Shown here: piece by piece, positions 1-8,291 of the stretch | How the letters are laid out: every line of letters starts with the position of its first letter | Numbering within the stretch: position 1 is the first letter of the stretch | Assembly (NCBI RefSeq): GCF_036227405.1 | Contig: NZ_CP109473.1 | Location: 1,116,001-1,180,000 of the forward strand | DNA length: 64,000 nt | DNA from: Streptomyces sp. NBC_01460 | GTDB lineage: Bacteria; Actinomycetota; Actinomycetes; Streptomycetales; Streptomycetaceae | Reading direction: 5' to 3' | Notes under the pieces: generated by a model | The model's database searches: none | The model's input: only the letters and a program-made list of their open reading frames with translations | Told to the model about the DNA's origin: nothing | Program-made: the position numbers and the translations under genes

Positions 1-47
1 AGGCCCCCGAGGTCGTCGCGCTGATCGAGGCCAGCCTGCCGCAGTAG
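1..47 (+). CDS. 3' end of an unidentified protein (partial)
   Basis: The window opens inside a gene. The frame closed by TAG at 45-47 reads as 14 C-terminal residues ending LIEASLPQ, with codon use normal for the region. A strong hairpin follows 15 bases later and the next gene converges on it. Fourteen residues are too few to name a family. Confidence 0.5.
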   Translation, partial: APEVVALIEASLPQ

Positions 48-62
48 CGGGACCGACGGCGC

Positions 63-95
63 GCGGGGCCGGACCGGCGTACGGTCCGGCCCCGC
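63..95. terminator. Bidirectional hairpin between convergent genes
   Basis: A perfect 13-bp stem (63-75 with 83-95) encloses a 7-base loop and lies between the stop of the partial left-edge gene and the stop of the acyl-CoA dehydrogenase. There is no U tract, which is usual for Streptomyces terminators. Confidence 0.75.
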
Positions 96-102
96 GGCAC
101 GG

Positions 103-1329
103 TCAGCGGATGGGCATCCCCGACAGGGTGCGGGCGATCACCAGACGCTGGATCTCGCTCGTGCCCTCGAAGATGGTGTAGATCGCCGCGTCCCGGTGCA
201 TGCGCTCGACCGGGTACTCACGGGTGAAGCCGTTCCCGCCGAGGATCTGGACGGCCTGGGCGGTGACCGTCTTCGCCGTCTCGCTCGCGTACAGCTTGGA
301 CATCGAGCCCTCGGCCGCGGTGAACGGCTTGCCGGCGCTGGCCATCCACGAGGCGCGCCAGACGAGCAGCCGGGCGGCGTCGATCTGCGTCCGCATGTCC
401 GCCAGCTGGAAGGCGATGCCCTGGTTGTCGATGATGGGGCGGCCGAACTGCGTCCGGGTCTTCGCGTAGTCGAGCGCGACCTCGTAGGCGGCGCGGGCGG
501 TGCCGACGGCCATGGCCCCGACGGCGGGGCGCGACGCCTCGAAGGTCGCCATGGCCGCGTTCTTGACGCGCTCGCCGCCGCTCCTGGCGCGCTCGCGGGC
601 CCGGGCGAGGCGCTCGTCGAGCTTCTCCTTGCCGCCGAGCAGGCAGTGGCCGGGGACGCGGACGTCCTCGAGGACGACCTCGGCCGTGTGCGAGGCGCGG
701 ATGCCGTGCTTCTTGAACTTCTGGCCCTGCGAGAGACCGGGGGTGGCCGGCGGGACGATGAAGGAGGCGTGCCCCTTCGAGCCCAGCTCCGGGTCGACGA
801 CCGCGACGACGACGTGGACGTTGGCGATACCGCCGTTGGTCGCCCAGGTCTTGGTGCCGTTGAGCACCCACTCGTCCTTCGCCTCGTCGTACACCGCACG
901 GGTGCGCATCGAGGCCACGTCCGAACCGGCGTCCGGCTCGGACGAGCAGAAGGCGGCGACCTTCACGTCGTCGGCGTCCCCGTACATCTGGGGGATCCAG
1001 GTGCCGATCTGCTCCTCGGTGCCGTTGGCGAGGACGCCGACGGCCGCCAGGCCCGTGCCGACGATCGACAGCGCGATACCGGCGTCGCCCCAGAAGAGCT
1101 CCTCCATGGCCATGGGGATGCCGAGGCCCGTAGGGTCGAAGAACTGCTGGGCGTAGAAGTCGAGGGAGTAGATGCCGACCTTGGCCGCCTCCTGGATGAC
1201 GGGCCAGGGCGTTTCCTCACGCTCGTCCCACTCCGAAGCGGCCGGCCGGATCACCTCGGCGGCGAATCCGTGCAGCCAGTCACGGACCTGCTTCTGGTCG
1301 TCGTTGAGCTCGAGCGTGAACTCGGCCAT
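103..1329 (-). CDS. Acyl-CoA dehydrogenase
   Basis: This is a 408-residue flavin-dependent acyl-CoA dehydrogenase. The family oxidises acyl-CoA thioesters to trans-2-enoyl-CoA and passes electrons to ETF in the cytosol. The helical N-terminal domain, the middle motif FCSSEPDAGSD and the C-terminal helical domain are in the usual order. The FEGTSEIQ motif near the C-terminus carries the probable catalytic glutamate at about residue 388. The start at 1329 (MAEFTLEL) is chosen because GGAGGG lies 4 bases upstream; an ATG 12 bases further out has no such site. A TetR regulator is divergent and repeated GTTAC/GTAAC sites lie just upstream, so control by that regulator is likely. The acyl chain length cannot be read from the sequence. 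Confidence 0.95.
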   Translation of the reverse strand: MAEFTLELNDDQKQVRDWLHGFAAEVIRPAASEWDEREETPWPVIQEAAKVGIYSLDFYAQQFFDPTGLGIPMAMEELFWGDAGIALSIVGTGLAAVGVLANGTEEQIGTWIPQMYGDADDVKVAAFCSSEPDAGSDVASMRTRAVYDEAKDEWVLNGTKTWATNGGIANVHVVVAVVDPELGSKGHASFIVPPATPGLSQGQKFKKHGIRASHTAEVVLEDVRVPGHCLLGGKEKLDERLARARERARSGGERVKNAAMATFEASRPAVGAMAVGTARAAYEVALDYAKTRTQFGRPIIDNQGIAFQLADMRTQIDAARLLVWRASWMASAGKPFTAAEGSMSKLYASETAKTVTAQAVQILGGNGFTREYPVERMHRDAAIYTIFEGTSEIQRLVIARTLSGMPIR

Positions 1330-1358
1330 GGTTCCCTCCATGCACGTCCGGAAAACCC

Positions 1359-1386
1359 GTTACTAGCGGTAACAACAGTCTGTTAC
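1359..1386. promoter_or_regulatory. Repeated GTTAC/GTAAC operator-like sites
   Basis: GTTAC-TAGCG-GTAAC (1359-1373) is an inverted repeat whose right half is shared with a second one, GTAACA-ACAGTC-TGTTAC (1369-1386). A further TGTTAC lies at 1443-1448. All are in the divergent gap between the acyl-CoA dehydrogenase and the TetR gene, where TetR operators are expected. Assignment to this TetR protein is inference. Confidence 0.6.
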
Positions 1387-1502
1387 CAGCAAGTAGCTTC
1401 TGTCAACCGGTCAGCGACGGATCCGCGTGCGACAGAGCAGGGTGTTACGTTGCCCGGGCGTGACGAGATCGCAGGACAGCCGGGTGGGGCGGGAGAAACG
1501 AC

Positions 1503-2153
1503 ATGGAGACCACAAGAGGGGCCGAACGGCAGCGGACCGCGGCGGAACGCCGCCGCCGGGAGCTGCTCGAAGCCGCGGACCGGGTGGTGCTCAGGGACGG
1601 CCCGCAGGCCTCGATGAACGCGATCGCCGCGGAGGCCGGGATCACCAAGCCCATCCTCTACCGGCACTTCGGCGACAAGGGCGGCCTCTACCGCGCGCTC
1701 GCCAAACGCCACACAGACGCCCTGCTCAGCGCCCTGCGGGCCGCACTCGACGCACCCTCCGAGCGGCGCGAGCGGGTCGAGGCGACCCTGGACACCTACC
1801 TCGCGGCGATCGAGGCGCGCCCACAGGTCTACCGCTTCCTGATGCACCCGTCCGACGACGCCGCCCCCGCTCCGGAGCAGGGTTTCGACGTCGGCCGGCA
1901 CTCGGCCCCGCTGCTGCGCCGCCTGGGCGAGGAGCTGGGCAAGGTGATCGTGGAGCGGGTCGATCTCGGTCCGGACAGTGAGCAGATGGCTCGCATCTGG
2001 GGTCACGGCATCGTCGGCATGATGCACGCGGCGGGCGACTGGTGGCTGGGTGACCGTCCGTGCTCGCGCGAGCAGCTGGTGCGCAGCCTCGCCGACCTGC
2101 TCTGGGGCAGGCTGGCCGAGGCGGGCGACCGGCCCGGCGGCCAGGGCTTCTGA
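1503..2153 (+). CDS. TetR-family regulator, probably of the divergent acyl-CoA dehydrogenase
   Basis: This 216-residue protein has a typical TetR helix-turn-helix at about residues 15-60 (AIAAEAGITKPILYRHFGDK) and a C-terminal ligand and dimerisation domain ending near residue 200. The ATG at 1503 follows a GGGAG site. The gene is divergent from an acyl-CoA dehydrogenase, with clustered GTTAC/GTAAC repeats between them, which is the arrangement of local repressors of fatty acid breakdown. The likely inducer is an acyl-CoA or related ligand, but that is inferred from context only. Confidence 0.9.
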   Translation: METTRGAERQRTAAERRRRELLEAADRVVLRDGPQASMNAIAAEAGITKPILYRHFGDKGGLYRALAKRHTDALLSALRAALDAPSERRERVEATLDTYLAAIEARPQVYRFLMHPSDDAAPAPEQGFDVGRHSAPLLRRLGEELGKVIVERVDLGPDSEQMARIWGHGIVGMMHAAGDWWLGDRPCSREQLVRSLADLLWGRLAEAGDRPGGQGF

Positions 2154-2178
2154 GACCTCTCGGCCGCCGGACCGCCGG

Positions 2179-2730
2179 TCAGGCGGTGCTCCCGCTCCCC
2201 CACGGCGCCCGGCGGGCAGCGCGCAGCGCCCTGGCGCGGCGCAGGCCGGTCAGCCGGTCCGTGTAGATCCGGCCGTCGAGGTGGTCGCACTCGTGCTGCA
2301 GGCAGCGGGCGAACCAGCCGGTGCCGGTGACCCGTACCGGCTCCCCCGTCACCGTCCGGCCCTCGACCACCGCGTGGTCGAAGCGCGGGGTGCCCGCTTC
2401 GAGCCCCGGAAGCGAGAGGCAACCCTCCGGTCCGCGTACGGTGATGCCGTCGGCCTCGACGAGTACGGGATTGACGAGATGGCCCAGGTGCCGGACCTCG
2501 TCGTCGTCCGGGCAGTCGTACACGAACACCTTGAGCGGGACGCCGATCTGGTTCGCGGCGAGCCCGACACCGTTCGCGGCGTACATGGTGGCGAAGAGGT
2601 CCTCCACCAGCCGGGCGAGCGACGGGCCGAAGTCGGTGACGTCGTCGCACGGGCCGTGGAGCACCGGGGCGCCGAACAGGCTCATGGCACGAACGCGTCC
2701 GGAACTGCCGGGGATCGGGCGGTTTCGCAT
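2179..2730 (-). CDS. def: Peptide deformylase
   Basis: This 183-residue enzyme removes the formyl group from the N-terminal methionine of new proteins and uses a bound metal (Fe2+ in most bacteria). All three family motifs are intact: GVGLAANQIG, EGCLSLPG with the metal cysteine, and QHECDHLDG with the two metal histidines and catalytic glutamate. I place the start at the ATG at 2728-2730 (MRNRPIPG), which agrees with the N-terminus I remember for Streptomyces homologues; no convincing ribosome site is visible. A shorter start at MSLFGAPV is possible. It is divergent from murT with a 114-base gap. Streptomyces usually carry several def paralogues, so this copy need not be essential. Confidence 0.93.
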   Translation of the reverse strand: MRNRPIPGSSGRVRAMSLFGAPVLHGPCDDVTDFGPSLARLVEDLFATMYAANGVGLAANQIGVPLKVFVYDCPDDDEVRHLGHLVNPVLVEADGITVRGPEGCLSLPGLEAGTPRFDHAVVEGRTVTGEPVRVTGTGWFARCLQHECDHLDGRIYTDRLTGLRRARALRAARRAPWGSGSTA

Positions 2731-2844
2731 GGGGAGAAGCGTACGTTCCACGTGACCTCCACGTTCCCCGTGGTGCCGAGGTGCGGGCGGCGGGCCGGAC
2801 ATCGATAGGCTGGGTGCGGACTTACGCAAGGAGGATCTAGGACG

Positions 2845-4083
2845 ATGGCAGGCAACACGGAGCCGTTGTCGCCGCGGGCCAAGCTCGCCGTGACGGCGGG
2901 CAAGGCCGCGGCGGCGGTGTCGCGCGCTGCGGGGCGCGGCAGCGGATCGGTGATCGGCGGCCGGGTGGCGCTCAAGCTCGACCCCGACCTGCTCGGGCGG
3001 CTGGCGCAGCACCTGGACGTGATCCTCGTGTCCGCGACGAACGGCAAGACGACGACGACCCGGCTGATCGCCGAGGCGCTGCGGGCCGCAGGGCCCGTCG
3101 TGTCGAACGCGCTCGGCGCCAACATGCCGGCGGGGATCACCTCCGCCCTGGCGGGGGGCTCGGACGCGCGCTACGGCGTGATCGAGGTCGACGAGAAGTA
3201 CCTCGCCGGAGTGGCACGGGACACGACGCCGAAGGTGATCGCGCTGCTCAACCTCTCCCGCGACCAGCTGGACCGCGCGGCGGAGACCCGGATGCTGGCC
3301 GAGAAGTGGCGTGAGGGCCTGTCGGGCTCCAAGGCCGTGATCGTGGCCAACGCCGACGACCCGCTGATCGTGTGGGCCGCCTCGTCCTCCCCCAACGTGG
3401 TGTGGGTGGCGGCGGGGCAGGCGTGGAAGGACGACGCCTGGTCCTGCCCGTCCTGCGGCGGTGTGATGCAGCGCCCCGGCGACGACTGGTTCTGCGGCGA
3501 GTGCGGCTTCCGCCGTCCCGCCCCCAGCTGGGCGCTGAACGGCGACTACGTCCTGGACCCGCACGGTTCGGCGTGGCCGATCCACCTGCAGCTGCCGGGC
3601 CGGGCCAACAAGGCCAACGCCACGAGCTCGGCCGCCGTGGCCGCGGTCTTCGGCGTACCGCCGCAGGTCGCCCTGGAGCGCATGTACCAGGTGCAGGCCG
3701 TGGCGGGCCGCTACGACGTCGTCACCTTCCTCGGCCGCGAGCTCAGGCTCCTGCTGGCGAAGAACCCGGCGGGCTGGCTCGAGACGTTCTCCCTGATCGA
3801 CCCGCCGCCCACTCCGGTCATCCTCTCGGTGAACGCACGCGGCGCCGACGGCACGGACACCTCGTGGCTGTGGGACGTCGACTACACCCAGCTCTACGGT
3901 CACCCGATCTTCGTGCTCGGCGACCGCAAGCTGGACCTGGCGGTCCGGCTCGAGGTCGCCGGTCTCGACTTCCGTGTCTGCGAGACCCTGGACGAGGCCG
4001 TCCAGATGGCTCCGCCCGGCCGCATCGAGGTCATCGCCAACTACACCGCCTTCCAGGATCTGCGCCGTCGTGTCGGCAACTGA
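2845..4083 (+). CDS. murT: Lipid II isoglutaminyl synthase, Mur-ligase subunit MurT
   Basis: MurT activates the alpha-carboxyl of the D-glutamate in the lipid II stem peptide with ATP so that it can be amidated with ammonia from GatD. The 412-residue protein has the Mur-ligase ATP site TNGKTTTTR (about residues 65-73), a four-cysteine zinc ribbon typical of MurT (CPSCGG near 201 and CGECGF near 217) and the MurT C-terminal domain (DUF1727). The start follows an AAGGAGG site. gatD begins 34 bases after the stop, and the two form a known complex on the cytoplasmic side of the membrane. It has no terminal D-Glu-adding function of its own. Confidence 0.95.
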   Translation: MAGNTEPLSPRAKLAVTAGKAAAAVSRAAGRGSGSVIGGRVALKLDPDLLGRLAQHLDVILVSATNGKTTTTRLIAEALRAAGPVVSNALGANMPAGITSALAGGSDARYGVIEVDEKYLAGVARDTTPKVIALLNLSRDQLDRAAETRMLAEKWREGLSGSKAVIVANADDPLIVWAASSSPNVVWVAAGQAWKDDAWSCPSCGGVMQRPGDDWFCGECGFRRPAPSWALNGDYVLDPHGSAWPIHLQLPGRANKANATSSAAVAAVFGVPPQVALERMYQVQAVAGRYDVVTFLGRELRLLLAKNPAGWLETFSLIDPPPTPVILSVNARGADGTDTSWLWDVDYTQLYGHPIFVLGDRKLDLAVRLEVAGLDFRVCETLDEAVQMAPPGRIEVIANYTAFQDLRRRVGN

Positions 4084-4117
4084 CCCCCGCGCGGGCAACC
4101 CCCGGAGAGGACGAAGC

Positions 4118-4846
4118 ATGAGCAACAACAGCCTGCGGCTGGTGTGGGTCTACCCCGACCTCCTCAGCACCTACGGCGACCAGGGCAACGCCCTGGTGGT
4201 GGAGCGCCGGGCGCGCCAGCGCGGCCTCGACGTGTCGCGCGTGGACGTGCGCAGCGACCAGCCCATCCCGACGTCGGGCGACATCTACCTCATCGGCGGC
4301 GGTGAGGACCGGCCGCAGCGGCTCGCGGCGGAGCGCCTGCGCCGGGACGGCGGACTGAGCCGGGCCGCGTCCAACGGCGCGATCATCTTCTCGGTCTGCG
4401 CGGGCTACCAGATCCTCGGTCACGAGTTCATCAACGACCTCGGCGAGCGCGAGCCCGGCCTCGGGCTGCTCGACGTCGTCTCGACCCGTGGCGAGGGTGC
4501 CCGGTGCGTCGGCGACGTGCTCGGGGACATCGACCCGAACCTGGGCCTGCCGCCGCTGACCGGCTTCGAGAACCACCAGGGCATCACCCACCTCGGCCCG
4601 TCGGCGCGTCCGTTCGCCCGGGTGCGGTTCGGCGGTGGCAACGGCACGGGGGACGGCACGGAGGGCGCGTACAACGACACCGTGTTCGGCACGTACATGC
4701 ACGGTCCGGTCCTGGCGCGCAATCCGCTGATCGCGGACCACCTGCTGAAGCTGGCGCTGGACGTGAACGCGCTGCCGCCGAGCGACGACCGGTGGTACGA
4801 GGCGCTGCGCGCCGAGCGGATCGCCGCGGCGACCCAGCCCGCCTGA
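4118..4846 (+). CDS. gatD: Lipid II isoglutaminyl synthase, glutamine amidotransferase subunit GatD
   Basis: GatD hydrolyses glutamine and channels ammonia to MurT for lipid II amidation. It is a 242-residue CobB/CobQ-like class I amidotransferase: the nucleophile is in SVCAGYQ (Cys94, the same number as in the Staphylococcus enzyme as I recall it) and the partner histidine is in TYMHGP (about residue 195). The ATG at 4118 has GGAGAGGA in front; an in-frame upstream extension into murT is ignored. It is co-transcribed with murT and followed by a strong terminator. Older annotations of such genes say cobyric acid synthase, which the murT neighbour argues against. Confidence 0.94.
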   Translation: MSNNSLRLVWVYPDLLSTYGDQGNALVVERRARQRGLDVSRVDVRSDQPIPTSGDIYLIGGGEDRPQRLAAERLRRDGGLSRAASNGAIIFSVCAGYQILGHEFINDLGEREPGLGLLDVVSTRGEGARCVGDVLGDIDPNLGLPPLTGFENHQGITHLGPSARPFARVRFGGGNGTGDGTEGAYNDTVFGTYMHGPVLARNPLIADHLLKLALDVNALPPSDDRWYEALRAERIAAATQPA

Positions 4847-4852
4847 CCCGAT

Positions 4853-4895
4853 CACGCACGGGCCGGCCCCTCGTCGAGGGGCCGGCCCGTGCGTG
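4853..4895. terminator. Strong terminator after murT-gatD
   Basis: A perfect 20-bp stem (4853-4872 with 4876-4895) with a 3-base loop begins 7 bases after the gatD stop. It separates the murT-gatD operon from pfkA. Confidence 0.9.
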
Positions 4896-5034
4896 TGGGA
4901 CCGGTGTACATCAGGTGGCCGTCCAGCAGTCGGACAGTGGGTTCGGTCCGGACACCCCGCCCCGGTAGGGTGGCGGGGATCCAACCGGACGACGTGGTCC
5001 GGCGTCGGCCCACGTTGCAAAGGTTTCCCGGGCA

Positions 5035-6060
5035 ATGCGAATTGGTGTGCTCACCTCCGGCGGCGACTGCCCCGGCCTCAACGCCGTCATCCGTTCCGTC
5101 GTGCACCGTGCGGTGGTCGACCACGGCGACGAGGTCATCGGCTTCCACGACGGGTGGAGGGGCCTCCTCGAGTGCGACTACCGCAAGCTCGACCTCGACG
5201 CGGTCGGCGGCATCCTCGCCCGCGGCGGCACGATCCTCGGCTCCTCCCGCGTCCAGCCCGCGCACCTGCGTGACGGCGTGGAGCGCGCGAAGGGCCACGT
5301 CGCCGATCTCGGCCTGGACGCGATCATCCCGATCGGCGGCGAGGGCACGCTGAAGGCGGCCAACCTGCTCTCCGAGGCGGGTCTGCCCATCGTCGGCGTC
5401 CCCAAGACCATCGACAACGACATCGCCTCCACCGACGTGACCTTCGGCTTCGACACGGCCGTCGGTGTCGCGACCGAGGCGCTCGACCGGCTGAAGACGA
5501 CGGCCGAGTCGCACCAGCGGGTGCTGATCGTCGAGGTCATGGGGCGGCACACCGGCTGGATCGCGCTGCACTCGGGCATGGCGGCCGGCGCGCACGCCAT
5601 CGTCGTACCCGAGCGGCCGTTCGACATCGACGAGCTGACCGAAGTGGTCGGCCGGCGCTTCTCGGACGGCAAGAAGTTCGCGATCGTCGTCGTGGCGGAG
5701 GGCGCCAAGCCCCGCGAGGGCTCCATGGAGTTCAGCCAGGGCAAGACGGACATCTACGGCCACGAGCGCTTCGCCGGTGTGGCGACGCAGCTCTCCGGCG
5801 AGCTGGAGCAGCGCCTCGGCAAGGAGGCCCGCCCGGTGATCCTCGGCCACGTGCAGCGAGGCGGCACCCCGACCGCGTACGACCGCGTCCTGGCCACCCG
5901 TTTCGGCTGGCACGCGGTGGAGGCGGCTCACCGCGGCGAGTTCGGCATGATGACGGCGCTGCGCGGCACGGACATCACGATGGTCCCGCTCGCGGCGGCC
6001 GTGGAGACCCTCAAGACGGTCCCGGCCGAGCGGTACGCCGAGGCCCAGGTCGTCCTCTGA
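5035..6060 (+). CDS. pfkA: 6-phosphofructokinase
   Basis: This 341-residue enzyme phosphorylates fructose 6-phosphate to the 1,6-bisphosphate in glycolysis. Visible motifs are TSGGDCPGLNAV (residues 8-19), IGGEGTL (about 101-107), the active-site PKTIDND (about 123-129) and MGRHTGWIA (about 169). The glycine context of the GGEGT loop fits the ATP-dependent group found in actinomycetes; the PPi-dependent group usually has Asp there, but this call is moderate. Streptomyces carry up to three paralogues, and synteny suggests this is the copy called pfkA3 in S. coelicolor. It is monocistronic, between two strong hairpins. Confidence 0.95.
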   Translation: MRIGVLTSGGDCPGLNAVIRSVVHRAVVDHGDEVIGFHDGWRGLLECDYRKLDLDAVGGILARGGTILGSSRVQPAHLRDGVERAKGHVADLGLDAIIPIGGEGTLKAANLLSEAGLPIVGVPKTIDNDIASTDVTFGFDTAVGVATEALDRLKTTAESHQRVLIVEVMGRHTGWIALHSGMAAGAHAIVVPERPFDIDELTEVVGRRFSDGKKFAIVVVAEGAKPREGSMEFSQGKTDIYGHERFAGVATQLSGELEQRLGKEARPVILGHVQRGGTPTAYDRVLATRFGWHAVEAAHRGEFGMMTALRGTDITMVPLAAAVETLKTVPAERYAEAQVVL

Positions 6061-6080
6061 CCTCCGTGACACTCCTGAGT

Positions 6081-6114
6081 ACCGCCCCCGGCCGCACCCG
6101 CGGCCGGGGGCGGT
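6081..6114. terminator. Terminator after pfkA
   Basis: A perfect 15-bp G+C-rich stem (6081-6095 with 6100-6114) with a 4-base loop starts 20 bases after the pfkA stop. Confidence 0.88.
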
Positions 6115-6172
6115 TCTAGTCTGGACCGGACAACCGGCGCGAATCGGGGACGTCCCCAGCGGGAGTGAACAG

Positions 6173-7123
6173 ATGGATCACAGCGGGCACGGCACGAACA
6201 TGGATCTGCCGCCGTTCACGCTGGGACGCGGGCTCGAGTTCTCCGCGGACCCGTTCTTCCTGATCGGCTGCGTGGCCGCCCTCGTCCTGTACGGCTACGG
6301 GGTTCTGCGGCTGCGCGCGCGGGGTGACGACTGGCCGGTCAACCGGATCGTGTTCTTCGTCCTCGGTGTGCTGTCCATCGCCCTGGTGATGTGTACGGGT
6401 CTCAACGACTACGGCATGGTCATGTTCAGCGTGCACATGGTGCAGCACATGGTGATCAGCATGGTGTCGCCGATCCTCCTGCTGCTGGGGGCCCCGGTGA
6501 CGTTGGCGCTGCGGGCGCTGCCGGTGGCGGGACGCACGCGCACGGGCCCGCGCGAACTGCTGCTCAAGCTGCTCCACAGCCGCTACATGAAGATCATCAC
6601 GCATCCGGCGTTCACCATTCCGCTCTTCATCGCGAGCCTGTACGGGCTGTACTTCACTCCACTGTTCGACTTCCTGATGGAGTCGAAGGCGGGCCACATC
6701 GCGATGATGGTGCACTTCCTCGCCGTCGGTGTGGTGTTCTTCTGGCCGATCATGGGCGTGGACCCCGGCCCGCACAGGCCCGGATACGTGATGAGGATGC
6801 TGGAGCTCTTCGCGGGCATGCCGTTCCACGCGTTCTTCGGGATCGCGCTGATGATGGCCACCCAGCCCATGGTGAAGGCGTACGAGAACCCGCCGGCCTC
6901 GCTCGGTATCGACGCGCTGGGCGACCAGTCCGCGGCGGGCGGCATCGCCTGGGCGTTCAGCGAGATCCCGTCCGTGCTGGTGCTGATCGCCCTGGTCTTC
7001 CAGTGGTACCGCTCCGAGCAGCGGACCGCCAAGCGCTCCGACCGGGCCGCCGACCGGGACGGCGACCAGGAACTGAAGGCGTACAACGCCTATCTCGCCT
7101 CATTGCAGGCACGCGGACAGTAG
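6173..7123 (+). CDS. ctaG: Cytochrome c oxidase assembly protein, CtaG (caa3-type) family
   Basis: This 316-residue integral membrane protein has about seven hydrophobic segments, the first at residues 24-45. A histidine- and methionine-rich N-terminus (MDHSGHGTNM) precedes them, and the second segment region holds HMVQHMVISM. Repeated His/Met pairs inside membrane helices are typical of the caa3_CtaG family, which is linked to copper delivery to cytochrome oxidase. It is not related to the Cox11-type CtaG of proteobacteria. A 52-residue membrane protein follows in the same direction and may be co-transcribed. The start has GGGAGTGAAC upstream. Confidence 0.88.
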   Translation: MDHSGHGTNMDLPPFTLGRGLEFSADPFFLIGCVAALVLYGYGVLRLRARGDDWPVNRIVFFVLGVLSIALVMCTGLNDYGMVMFSVHMVQHMVISMVSPILLLLGAPVTLALRALPVAGRTRTGPRELLLKLLHSRYMKIITHPAFTIPLFIASLYGLYFTPLFDFLMESKAGHIAMMVHFLAVGVVFFWPIMGVDPGPHRPGYVMRMLELFAGMPFHAFFGIALMMATQPMVKAYENPPASLGIDALGDQSAAGGIAWAFSEIPSVLVLIALVFQWYRSEQRTAKRSDRAADRDGDQELKAYNAYLASLQARGQ

Positions 7124-7189
7124 CGGTGGGCACGCCCCAGGGGTGACCATGGCTTCAACGGCCGTGCGGCCGATGAGGAGCGTGCGCTC

Positions 7190-7348
7190 ATGCCTGGATC
7201 CACGAAAACCATGGGAGTGCTCACGGTCGGCACGCTGGTCGCGGTGACGGCGTACACGGTGGCACTGGGGAGCAACGGCTGGCTCTGGTTCGGCTGGGTG
7301 GTGCTCGGGCTGGCCACCCTGGGGATGGTCGCCACCCGCGACACCTGA
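7190..7348 (+). CDS. Small membrane protein (52 residues)
   Basis: The frame from ATG 7190 to TGA 7346 encodes 52 residues with two hydrophobic stretches (about residues 9-27 and 31-47) separated by GSNGW, so it is probably a two-helix hairpin membrane protein. GATGAGGAG 10-15 bases upstream is a plausible ribosome site. It lies 66 bases after ctaG and before a strong hairpin, so the two are likely one transcript and it may be an accessory to oxidase assembly or the oxidase itself. I do not recognise a family. Confidence 0.7.
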   Translation: MPGSTKTMGVLTVGTLVAVTAYTVALGSNGWLWFGWVVLGLATLGMVATRDT

Positions 7349-7382
7349 GGCGGGAGCCCGCGGGCCTGCCGCCCGGGCCCCG

Positions 7383-7410
7383 GCCGTACGCCGCCCGGGC
7401 GGCGTACGGC
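7383..7410. terminator. Terminator after ctaG and the small membrane protein
   Basis: A perfect 28-bp palindrome (two 14-base arms) would fold into a stem of about 12 pairs with a 4-base loop. It is 34 bases after the stop of the small membrane protein. Confidence 0.8.
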
Positions 7411-7533
7411 TGCGGTGCGAGGGTGATCCGGCGGTGCCAGCATGGTGACGAGGTGCGGCACGTGAGCGGGGCGGCTCAGGCCGTCCGGTCACGGTCGCCG
7501 CGTGTCGTCGTCGGCGGGAAGTGGGTACTTCGC

Positions 7534-7788
7534 ATGGACAGGTCCGGACTGATCGAGGCGATCGGGCGCAAGACGGCGGGCGGCGGCGGGCTGCCGGACG
7601 AGGAGATCGGCCGGGTCGTCGACGCCGTGTTCGGCACGGTCGCGGAGCCGGGTGTGATCGCGGAGGCACTCAAGGACGGCAGGGCCGTCACCCTGGTGGG
7701 CTTCGGCAGCTTCCACGACGTGGGCGGCGAGGCCTCGCTGCGGCCGGGCAAGGCGCTCAACGAGTTCGTCCACGACCGGGCCGGCTGA
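7534..7788 (+). CDS. HU-like protein lacking the DNA-binding arm
   Basis: This 84-residue protein opens like HU (MDRSGLIEAIGRK), has the dimer-core segment DGRAVTLVGFGSF and ends LRPGKALNEFV, all conserved HU landmarks. Between GFGSF and RPGKAL only about 8 residues remain, where a standard HU has about 30 residues forming the beta arm with its RNPxTG tip. It therefore has the HU dimer core without the arm that grips DNA. The ATG at 7534 is chosen because it matches the HU N-terminus; an upstream extension is unlikely. It is followed after 16 bases by an SRPBCC gene. Confidence 0.75.
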   Translation: MDRSGLIEAIGRKTAGGGGLPDEEIGRVVDAVFGTVAEPGVIAEALKDGRAVTLVGFGSFHDVGGEASLRPGKALNEFVHDRAG

Positions 7789-7804
7789 GCGGGACCCCGG
7801 TCCG

Positions 7805-8191
7805 ATGGCGGTCCTGACACTGCGGGCGGAGGGCCCCGCGCGGCCCGAGGACGTCTGGCTGCGCTACGTCACCCCTGCCGGCTGGCCCTCCTGGTCACCG
7901 CAGATCAGAGCGGTGCGGGTCGACGCGGAACGTATCGCGGCGGGCACCCGGGGCGAGGTCGTCTCCCTGTTCGGCGTCACCGCTGCGTTCACCGTCGAGT
8001 CCGTGGACGACGAACGGTGGCACTGGGTGTGGCGGGTCCGGATGGGTCCGGTGCGCCTGCGGCTGTACCACGAGGTCAGGCGCCGGCCCGGCGGGTCGGC
8101 CACGACCCTGCGGATCGAGGGCCCGGCCGCCGCTCTCGCCGCCTACGCCGGCCCGGCACGGTGGGCGCTGGGGCGCCTCGTCCGGGGCTGA
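7805..8191 (+). CDS. SRPBCC (polyketide cyclase/START-like) protein
   Basis: This 128-residue cytosolic protein has the features of the SRPBCC ligand-binding fold: an N-terminal strand, the segment VWLRYVTPAGWPSWSPQI, central strands rich in Arg and Trp (ERWHWVWRVRMGPVRLRLYHEV) and a C-terminal helix. The family binds hydrophobic ligands in a deep pocket, and function varies widely. It starts 16 bases after the armless HU-like gene and is probably co-transcribed with it. No substrate can be proposed. Confidence 0.72.
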   Translation: MAVLTLRAEGPARPEDVWLRYVTPAGWPSWSPQIRAVRVDAERIAAGTRGEVVSLFGVTAAFTVESVDDERWHWVWRVRMGPVRLRLYHEVRRRPGGSATTLRIEGPAAALAAYAGPARWALGRLVRG

Positions 8192-8291
8192 CGGCCGACT
8201 GCCGCCCGGCACGGGATGGGCGGACCGCGTGTCCGGATGTGACAGGAAGCCGTCATTGCGGCCCCGGGACGGGGACGGCGAGGATGAGGGC

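Noticed and set aside
196..1617. 473-codon plus-strand open frame over the acyl-CoA dehydrogenase
   Set aside because: It is the antisense of a gene with intact family motifs and has no domain of its own.
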